Position numbers and translations under genes: made by a program. A stretch of DNA of 64,000 nt from Planococcus shenhongbingii (GTDB taxonomy: Bacteria; Bacillota; Bacilli; Bacillales_A; Planococcaceae): positions 124,001 to 188,000 of the forward strand of contig NZ_CP129235.1 in the NCBI RefSeq assembly GCF_030413635.1, written 5' to 3'. The notes below the pieces were generated by a model. That model saw only the letters and a program-made list of their open reading frames with translations, was not told the DNA's origin and did not search any database. Shown one piece after another: positions 58,255 through 64,000 of this stretch. Each line of letters starts with the position of its first letter. The stretch's first letter is position 1.

Positions 58255-59390
58255 TTAAAGCGGTGGTTTTTGATTTGGACGGCACCTTGTTAAATCGGGA
58301 TGCTTCTTTAAAGCTTTTTATTAACTCACAGTATGAACGATTAAAGCCGCAATTGGATTTTATTCCGAAACATCAGTATATGGAGCGCTTTATCGAACTG
58401 GACACCCGGGGAATGGTCTGGAAAGACCGGGTTTACCAGCAGCTGGTGAAGGAATTCCAGCTTCAGGGCATCACCTGGGAAGAGCTGCTGGCTGATTACT
58501 TGAATGTCTTTAAACAGCATTGTGTGCCTTTTCCACATTTAAAGTCCATGCTGGAAGAATTAAAGGATAAGCCGATGCACATGGGCATCATTTCAAACGG
58601 CCGGGGCCAATTCCAACTGGATGCGATACAGGCATTAGGGATTGAACATTATTTTGACGTTATATTGATTTCCGAATGGCAAGGCATGAAAAAACCAGAT
58701 CCCCGGCTATTCATGAAAGCATTAGCGGAGCTTGGCACAAAACCGGAAGAGACTCTTTATGTAGGAGACCATCCGGACAATGATGTGTTAGCTGCGAAAA
58801 GCGTGGGCATGAAAACAATCTGGAAAAAAGATCCGCAGTGGAGCGGCGCAGCAGCGGATTACATCATTGAAGAGTTAAATGAAATAATGGGCATAGTCAA
58901 TAAACAGAATATCGTCATTAGAAAGTTCCGGGATGCGGATGTGAAAGAGATTGTTTCGTTGTTCTATGAAACGGTTCATGAAGTCAATGCGGCGGATTAT
59001 TCTGAGGAACAATTGGCAGCTTGGGCACCAATTGGAGAACGAATGGAAAAAGAAGCGGTATGGGGAGAATCTCTGAGGCGGAATATAACTTATGTGGCTG
59101 ACATCGACGGTACGATTGCCGGTTTCTGCGATATGGCAACAACCGGCTACTTGAACCGCCTGTATGTCCATAAAAATTATCAGCGGCAAGGCGTTGCTTC
59201 GAAACTCGCTGATTTGCTTGAACAAGAGGCTGGGAAACGGGAGCTTCAGGCAATCAGTACGGAAGCGAGCCTCACAGCCAAGCCGTTTTTTGAAGAGCGG
59301 GGGTACCAGGTTATTAAAAAACAGTCCGTGGAGCGAAAAGGAATTGCCATGCCGAATTATAAAATGTTGAAAAAACTTTCTTCCCATTAG
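58251..59390 (+). CDS. Fusion of HAD-family hydrolase and GNAT acetyltransferase
   Basis: A 379-residue two-domain protein. Residues 1-215 are a HAD phosphatase: Asp8 and Asp10 in FDLDGTLLN, ISNGRGQ (motif II), KKPDPRLF (motif III), VGDHPDNDV (motif IV), with a helical cap at 15-90. Residues 220-379 are a GNAT domain (VIRKFRDADVKEIVSLF, the acetyl-CoA loop KNYQRQGVASKLADLLE at 308-324, FFEERGYQVIKK). No stop or start site separates the domains, so it is a true fusion. The first four bases overlap the upstream gene. Combined substrates are unknown. Confidence 0.85.
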   Translation: MIKAVVFDLDGTLLNRDASLKLFINSQYERLKPQLDFIPKHQYMERFIELDTRGMVWKDRVYQQLVKEFQLQGITWEELLADYLNVFKQHCVPFPHLKSMLEELKDKPMHMGIISNGRGQFQLDAIQALGIEHYFDVILISEWQGMKKPDPRLFMKALAELGTKPEETLYVGDHPDNDVLAAKSVGMKTIWKKDPQWSGAAADYIIEELNEIMGIVNKQNIVIRKFRDADVKEIVSLFYETVHEVNAADYSEEQLAAWAPIGERMEKEAVWGESLRRNITYVADIDGTIAGFCDMATTGYLNRLYVHKNYQRQGVASKLADLLEQEAGKRELQAISTEASLTAKPFFEERGYQVIKKQSVERKGIAMPNYKMLKKLSSH

Positions 59391-59408
59391 CGGAAGAAAG
59401 TTTTTTAT
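59373..59408 (+). terminator. Terminator overlapping the HAD-GNAT stop
   Basis: Stem aactttcttcc / ggaagaaagtt with the stop codon in the loop, then T-run. Confidence 0.88.
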
Positions 59409-59461
59409 ATTGTCTTTAAGTTCAAGAGGGAGGAAAATCTTCTACTGATTATAGTTTTTCC

Positions 59462-59908
59462 CTATTGCTGCCTGGCTTCCAAAAATACCGGCCGGATAGT
59501 GCCCCACGGCGCGACATCTACCGTAACCGCCAGTTTTTGTGCTTTTTCAAGCCCCGGACCGGTTCCTTGTTCTACATAATATTGCTCCAACTGAGGGGCT
59601 GTTAGAGTGTCCCCGTAATAGGAGCCGTGAATGGCTCCGAAAAAAGGTTTATTCGACACTTGTTCCAGCATAGCATAACCGTCCGCACTTTCTTTTAATG
59701 TAAAGTAAACATCGCCGTTTTGCACGGGCTCAGCCGGTTTTAAATCGGGATATTGAAGCAGGACATATTCACCGTAAAACGGATCAAACGGGTCGTACGG
59801 TTCAGCCCGCAGCACGAATTGGTCTCCAAACCATGACGCTGCGTAAAAGCTCAAGACAACCAACCCTACCAGAATTGTTTGCAGTAAAGGAAATAGGTAA
59901 TTTTTCAT
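59462..59908 (-). CDS. GDYXXLXY-domain membrane-anchored protein
   Basis: A 148-residue protein with one N-terminal membrane helix (LFPLLQTILVGLVVLSFYAA) and an outside domain. YDPFYGEYVLLQYPDL fits the family motif G-D/E-Y-x-x-L-x-Y. Function is unknown. Such proteins are regularly encoded beside DUF2157 membrane proteins, as here, with a 4-bp overlap, so the two probably act together. Confidence 0.8.
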   Translation of the reverse strand: MKNYLFPLLQTILVGLVVLSFYAASWFGDQFVLRAEPYDPFDPFYGEYVLLQYPDLKPAEPVQNGDVYFTLKESADGYAMLEQVSNKPFFGAIHGSYYGDTLTAPQLEQYYVEQGTGPGLEKAQKLAVTVDVAPWGTIRPVFLEARQQ

Positions 59909-61077
59909 GACGCAACCCTCGCTTTCTTGCGGTTAAACCACCAGGCAATTCCCGACAAGGCAAATAGAAGAAGTGCGCCGATCAAGAAGAACAGCGACAT
60001 ATCGAGCCGATCCCAAGCGTAGATAAAATAAAGCACGACCTGCACCAGGATAAAATAAACAAAACCGAGCCCAAGCGGCTGATTTTGGCGGTGATTAAAA
60101 GCCAGGTAGCTTAGTGCTACGGCTTCGGTTAAAATGGCAAGCCCGATTGCCGAACTGTCATACAGCAACAACCCGACTGTCCCTAAAGCTGAGACCCAAC
60201 TGACTGGACGCACACGGAAATAGCAAAGCGCAAGAACCGCTAGTCCGGCGAATAACAGCATAACAGACTCAATCATATTCAGTTCATCAAAGACAACTAA
60301 AGAAGAACCGCGGACTGACAAATAAATAAGTGACAGCGCTCCGCCCGCCAGTAAATAAAGCGGCTGCAATGTCTTCTTTTTTTCTGGAGAAACCAGGAAT
60401 AAGAGAGCCACTAAAACGAATAAAGTCCAAATCGGCCATAACCGGCTGTCATAATCGGCCACTGCCCATAGCATCAGTCCTGTACCGAAAAGCAGGAGCC
60501 AGCTGAAAATTGCAGGCAGCCGGTCTTTGCTGAAGTATAGCCAAGCGAGAGCTACAGCGGCAAAAACAATCCATTCGAGCCACCCCATCGTAACAACAGA
60601 AGACATCAAGACTTGAATTCCAAAAACAAATGCCACCACTGCATACGCAACATGACGCCAATAAAAATAATGGCCAATCGCTGCCAGGAAAAGGGCCCAT
60701 CCAATTAGAGAGCCTGACAACGGCAAATGGAACGATTGAACAGCCACAATGATTGCCGCTCCGAACATGGCGAGTCCAATCAGCCGGAAAATGTGCGGCC
60801 AGCCGAAGTTTTTCCGCTGTGCCAGGTGTCCAAGGCCATAAAATAACCACATTAACAACAGCATCAAACCGATTTTCAAGGCGGCCGGGATTGCCTGCCA
60901 ATTGGCGGCGATAAAGCTGAAGACGGCGAGTGAAAAGAAAATAAGACCGATGATCAGCAACAGCGGTATTTTCGTGGGTATAGGCTGCCGATGTTCATAA
61001 GCCAGGATTTTCTCAGCGGTAGTCTCATCGATTAAGCCTTCTTTTTGCCAATGCGAGAGTTTTTCTTTAATATCCAT
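59905..61077 (-). CDS. DUF2157 integral membrane protein
   Basis: A 390-residue protein with a soluble N-terminal segment (KEKLSHWQKEGLIDETTAEK, the DUF2157 signature) and about ten to twelve membrane helices. Function is unknown. ATG 61077 has GGAGG 7 nt upstream; the GTG two codons earlier is too close to the site. A TATAAT -10 on this strand lies at 61106-61101. It forms a two-gene unit with the GDYXXLXY gene. Confidence 0.8.
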   Translation of the reverse strand: MDIKEKLSHWQKEGLIDETTAEKILAYEHRQPIPTKIPLLLIIGLIFFSLAVFSFIAANWQAIPAALKIGLMLLLMWLFYGLGHLAQRKNFGWPHIFRLIGLAMFGAAIIVAVQSFHLPLSGSLIGWALFLAAIGHYFYWRHVAYAVVAFVFGIQVLMSSVVTMGWLEWIVFAAVALAWLYFSKDRLPAIFSWLLLFGTGLMLWAVADYDSRLWPIWTLFVLVALLFLVSPEKKKTLQPLYLLAGGALSLIYLSVRGSSLVVFDELNMIESVMLLFAGLAVLALCYFRVRPVSWVSALGTVGLLLYDSSAIGLAILTEAVALSYLAFNHRQNQPLGLGFVYFILVQVVLYFIYAWDRLDMSLFFLIGALLLFALSGIAWWFNRKKARVAS

Positions 61078-61300
61078 TTTCACACCTCCTGCTTAGCGCC
61101 ATTATAATCTTTAATCGTTTTAATAGATAGGTATTCTGGCAGTAGTTTCTGTAAACCAATCCCCTTGCAAAGCTAAAACTTCGTAAGCTGCTTCTATGAT
61201 CATGAACCTGGTAAATAAGCAGATACCATGAACCAATTAGCTTTTCTTAATGGGAGAAGAGGCAGTAAAGAACATAGTGTTCAGAATTAGAAAATATGCC

Positions 61301-61329
61301 TGTAATTTATTTACTTTAATTGCTAGAAT
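61301..61329 (+). promoter_or_regulatory. Possible promoter of the diguanylate cyclase gene
   Basis: Extended -10 TGCTAGAAT (61321-61329) with a weak -35 TGTAAT (61301-61306). The remaining divergent gap 61078-61300 shows nothing recognisable. Confidence 0.45.
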
Positions 61330-61365
61330 GTGAAGTGACGCAATACTTAGGAGTTGTAAAAAATA

Positions 61366-62457
61366 ATGGATCTGCTGCTTTATTTCTTTGTGGAGAATAT
61401 GGCATTGATTATCGCCTTGATGTATTTAGCTTTGAAAATGAAGGAATTATTTTTACTGGAAATGAGCAAACACTCTCATTTGCTGCTGCTGTCTTCACTT
61501 TTTATCAGTTTTTTAACTTTTTCTGTTATGTATAATCCATACATCTTCGAAGGGATGCGCTTGGACCTGAGAGAAGTTCCACTATTCTTTATCACGTACG
61601 TGGGCGGCTGGAAATTCGGAGTTCTGTCAGCGATTATTCCAGCTGGTTTCCGGGCATCAATGGGAGGGCCAACTGCAGAGATTGGCATTCTACAATCGAT
61701 TTTGTTTCCAGTTCTAATAGGAGCTCTTTTTCATGACAAACGGCCAGTCGACAAATTTTTCCCTCTTATTGATTTGAAGCGGATGATAACCGGATTTGTG
61801 GTATTTGAAGTTTTAAAGTCTATTTGGATGTTTTTTTATACACCGGTAAATTTGGCAATTATCGTGCCGATTTTCTTTTTTGCCTTGATTGCAGTGTTGG
61901 CCATGGCCATGATATTGAATGAAGAAAATCGAACCCTTCTTTTGCGGAAAGAGCTGGAGATGTATTCAAATCAAGACTCGCTAACCCGTCTGCCGAATAT
62001 CCGCTTTTTCAAAAATAAAGTTGGAGATCTTCTTTCTAAAAACACGCCGATGCTGGTTTCCATGATTGACGTTGATTATTTTAAAGTTTACAACGATACG
62101 CATGGACATCAAAAAGGCGATTCGGTTCTTCGTACTCTCGGACAGTTGTTAATGGAAAGTGCAAGAGAAGAAGATATTGTAGCGCGGTACGGTGGAGAAG
62201 AGTTCATCATTTGCTATACGAATGTTTCAAAACCGGAAGAAGTAATTTTTCTGGCTGAACGGTTCCGCAAAAAAGTGGAGGAACATAAATTTGAAGGAGA
62301 AGAATTGCAGCCGGGAGGAAAGTTGACAGTTTCGATGGGGTTGAGTTTTTCATCCGAAAACAGAACGCTGGAGCAAATGATCGAAGAAGCCGATCAGGCC
62401 CTTTATCTATCCAAACGTCGCGGAAAAAACCAAGTAACCATATACGAGGCATCTTAA
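61366..62457 (+). CDS. Membrane diguanylate cyclase (5TMR-LYT plus GGDEF)
   Basis: A 363-residue protein. Residues 5-185 contain about six hydrophobic segments of the 5TM-5TMR-LYT sensor type (YVGGWKFGVLSAIIPAGFRA). Residues 195-360 are a GGDEF domain: DSLTRLPNIRFF, MIDVDYFKVYNDTHGHQKGD and the active-site GGEEF at 276-280. An RxxD inhibitory site (Arg267-Asp270) lies five residues before it, so product inhibition by c-di-GMP is expected. The enzyme should make c-di-GMP from two GTP. The signal sensed is unknown. Confidence 0.9.
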   Translation: MDLLLYFFVENMALIIALMYLALKMKELFLLEMSKHSHLLLLSSLFISFLTFSVMYNPYIFEGMRLDLREVPLFFITYVGGWKFGVLSAIIPAGFRASMGGPTAEIGILQSILFPVLIGALFHDKRPVDKFFPLIDLKRMITGFVVFEVLKSIWMFFYTPVNLAIIVPIFFFALIAVLAMAMILNEENRTLLLRKELEMYSNQDSLTRLPNIRFFKNKVGDLLSKNTPMLVSMIDVDYFKVYNDTHGHQKGDSVLRTLGQLLMESAREEDIVARYGGEEFIICYTNVSKPEEVIFLAERFRKKVEEHKFEGEELQPGGKLTVSMGLSFSSENRTLEQMIEEADQALYLSKRRGKNQVTIYEAS

Positions 62458-62493
62458 AAAAACCTTCAGCTTTTATGAGCTGAAGGTTTTTAA
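62457..62493. terminator. Bidirectional terminator
   Basis: aaaccttcagct / agctgaaggttt with A-run before and T-run after, between convergent genes. Confidence 0.9.
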
Positions 62494-62496
62494 CTG

Positions 62497-62865
62497 TTAA
62501 AAGAAATAAATGGCTGATGAAACGAGCAGGCTTGCTATAGAAAACAGCATCCCGACTTGGAAAAAAGCTTTTCGAGAAGGAAATCGTTTTACGTATATAA
62601 CTGGTTGCGCCGACCGTTTTTCACTTTCCCTGATCAGTTGTTCTTGTTTATTAATTTTTGCAAAAAAGTTTTTGGTGCTTTGGATAAAGGCCACAAAAAA
62701 CCTGCCTTCGATTAAAATCATCGCAGAGCTGATCATTAAAAGAAGAAGGCCGACAAGGAAAGCGGCATCAAGCCATTTTAAGAAATTCCAGCTGGAGTCA
62801 AACAGGAACGATATTAAAAGTGAACTTAACAGCGATAGAAAAATCAAGAGGAGTTTGAAAGTCAT
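62497..62865 (-). CDS. Small membrane protein, DUF3899-like
   Basis: A 122-residue protein with three predicted membrane helices: 4-22, 32-52 and 102-121. A basic loop between helices 2 and 3 carries NKQEQLIRESEKR. It resembles DUF3899 proteins of Bacillales; the function is unknown. The opposite-strand frame over the same bases lacks membrane or domain features and is its shadow. Confidence 0.6.
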   Translation of the reverse strand: MTFKLLLIFLSLLSSLLISFLFDSSWNFLKWLDAAFLVGLLLLMISSAMILIEGRFFVAFIQSTKNFFAKINKQEQLIRESEKRSAQPVIYVKRFPSRKAFFQVGMLFSIASLLVSSAIYFF

Positions 62866-62911
62866 AGATGGAAGTCCTTTCTTTTATTATTAAAAGATTA
62901 CCACTTCTTCA

Positions 62912-62926
62912 TAGTTTTTGAAAATT
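62912..62926 (+). promoter_or_regulatory. CodY-like box upstream of oppA
   Basis: TAGTTTTTGAAAATT matches 12 of 15 positions of AATTTTCWGAAAATT and ends 11 bp before the -35 of the predicted oppA promoter. Peptide transporters are common CodY targets in Bacillales. Confidence 0.4.
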
Positions 62927-62937
62927 AAAATATCTTG

Positions 62938-62966
62938 TTGCCTATTAATTAAATTACTATTATGAT
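62938..62966 (+). promoter_or_regulatory. Promoter of oppA
   Basis: TTGCCT (62938-62943), 17-bp spacer, TATGAT (62961-62966), 36 bp before the start codon. Confidence 0.65.
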
Positions 62967-63002
62967 TAAAAGGAATTATTAGAAAAAATAGGGGGTAGGG
63001 AA

Positions 63003-64000
63003 ATGGAGAGAAAATTAAAAGCTCAAGCATTAATGATTCTTATGGCGTTCGTTTTAATATTATCCGGATGTAATTTTAACTCTTCTGAGGGTTCAAAAGA
63101 AGAAGGCAAAACTGCAGACGAAAAAGAAGGGGCAGCAGGCCAAGTATTGAATATTTCTGCAACAGCAGATATTCCTACATTGGATTCTACAAAAGCGCAT
63201 GATGGCGTTGCATTTACAGTATTGAATAACGTAAATGAAGGGTTGTATCGCCAAGATGAAAAGCATCAGCCAATTGAAGCATTAGTAACAGAACATACAG
63301 AGAACGAAGATCAAACAGTTCATACGTTTAAATTGCGTGAATCTACATGGAGCAACGGAGACCCTGTGACTGCCCAGGATTTCGAATATGCTTGGAAGCG
63401 CGTCATGAAAGATGCAAGCCCATATAATTTCATGTTCGTAACGGCAAGCATCAAAAATGCTGAAGCGATTATGAACGGGGAAAAAGATGCAGCTGAACTT
63501 GGGGTAAAAGCTGTAGACGAGAAAACATTGGAAGTAACATTGGAAAGCGCCAACCCATTGCTGCAGTCATTGTTGACGTTCCCAACATTCTTGCCGCAAA
63601 ACCAGAAATTTGTTGAAGAAAAAGGGGATCAATACGCTCTGGAAGCGGAGAATATTTTATTCAACGGACCATTTAAACTGGTTGAATGGACACATGATCA
63701 AGGCTGGAAATATGAAAAGAACGCAGATTACTGGGATGCAAAAGCAGTTAAGTTGGATACGATCAACGCTTTTGTTGTAAAAGATCCAACTACCGGCGTT
63801 AACTTATATGAAACAAATAAAGTGGATCGCATTGACTTGAGTTCAGAGTCGGTTGACCAGTACAAGAGTGATGCAAACTTTGACACCATTTTGGAGCCAA
63901 GCATGATTTTCCTTCGCTTTAACCATACCCACCCTGTACTTGGAAACAAAAATATCCGCCAGGCAATCAATATGGCCGTCGATAAGAAAAGTTTGACAGA
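63003..64000 (+). CDS. oppA: Oligopeptide ABC transporter substrate-binding lipoprotein (partial, cut by window end)
   Basis: The first 332 residues of a family-5 solute-binding protein. A lipoprotein signal peptide ends in LILSGCN, with Cys23 as the lipidated residue, followed by an acidic Ser/Glu/Lys linker. Then VLNISATADIPTLDSTKAHD, FKLRESTWSNGDPVTAQDFE and YAWKRVMKD show the SBP_bac_5 pattern of OppA/DppE-type peptide binders, acting outside the membrane. GGGGGTAGGG precedes ATG 63003. No permease genes are visible within the window. Confidence 0.92.
   Translation, partial: MERKLKAQALMILMAFVLILSGCNFNSSEGSKEEGKTADEKEGAAGQVLNISATADIPTLDSTKAHDGVAFTVLNNVNEGLYRQDEKHQPIEALVTEHTENEDQTVHTFKLRESTWSNGDPVTAQDFEYAWKRVMKDASPYNFMFVTASIKNAEAIMNGEKDAAELGVKAVDEKTLEVTLESANPLLQSLLTFPTFLPQNQKFVEEKGDQYALEAENILFNGPFKLVEWTHDQGWKYEKNADYWDAKAVKLDTINAFVVKDPTTGVNLYETNKVDRIDLSSESVDQYKSDANFDTILEPSMIFLRFNHTHPVLGNKNIRQAINMAVDKKSLT

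Noticed and set aside
62510..62893. 127-codon plus-strand frame opposite the DUF3899-like gene
   Set aside because: The minus-strand protein has three clear membrane helices; the plus frame is Lys/Arg-rich without features and begins right after a terminator.

Overview
The window is a chromosomal segment from a low-to-mid GC Firmicute of the order Bacillales. The gene order rpoC-ybxF-rpsL-rpsG-fusA-tuf, then S10-spc-alpha, ecfA1A2T-truA, rplM-rpsI, salA, kbaA and an rRNA operon matches the Bacillus subtilis ribosomal region. The proteins, the missing neighbours (map, cwlD, gerD) and a dispersed-repeat style point to a non-sporulating or sporulation-reduced Planococcaceae such as Planococcus or Planomicrobium. 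That placement is an inference from recall, not a database result.

Layout. 1-5129: tail of rpoC and the str operon (L7Ae-like K-turn protein, S12, S7, EF-G, EF-Tu). 5307-16331: a branched-chain amino acid block (ilvE; T-box; ilvB-ilvH-ilvC-leuA-leuB-leuC-leuD; yuiF-like transporter) lying between tuf and rpsJ, where B. subtilis has almost nothing. It has a CodY-like box at the ilvE start site and a T-box leader before ilvB. 16251-30783: S10-spc-alpha superoperon from rpsJ to rplQ, with secY, adk, infA, rpmJ and rpoA; map is absent and a 404-bp gene-free stretch sits between adk and infA. 31024-34269: ECF transporter energising module plus truA. 34302-35387: rplM-rpsI with a leader. 35580-37541: salA and kbaA. 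37767-43671: one rrn operon (16S-23S-5S) followed by seven tRNA genes (Thr, Glu, Val, Tyr, Gln, Lys, Ala).

43670-64000 is mixed. It holds citA with a divergent, frameshifted citR; a GNAT protein; rocF arginase; the sigW-rsiW envelope-stress pair with an autoregulatory sigma-W promoter; cdaA-cdaR-glmM (c-di-AMP synthesis and phosphoglucosamine mutase); and glmS behind a glmS ribozyme. After these come an NCS1 permease with a terminator-bearing leader, an AHSA1/SRPBCC protein, and a three-gene translationally coupled set (NAT-like protein, histidine phosphatase, HAD-GNAT fusion). The end has a DUF2157/GDYXXLXY membrane pair, a membrane diguanylate cyclase, a small DUF3899-like membrane protein and the start of an oligopeptide-binding lipoprotein.

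How the genes work together. Most of the window is growth-rate machinery: ribosome, translation factors, RNA polymerase and rRNA/tRNA. Nutrient sensing is embedded in it: CodY-like boxes near ilvE and oppA, the T-box for branched-chain supply, and the GlcN6P-sensing ribozyme. The cdaA-cdaR-glmM-glmS block couples cell-wall precursor synthesis to c-di-AMP, next to the sigma-W stress regulon controller. I found no phage, insertion sequence or CRISPR. The most unusual items are the adk-infA gap, the citR frameshift, the placement of the ilv-leu block, the HAD-GNAT fusion operon and several regulatory leaders.
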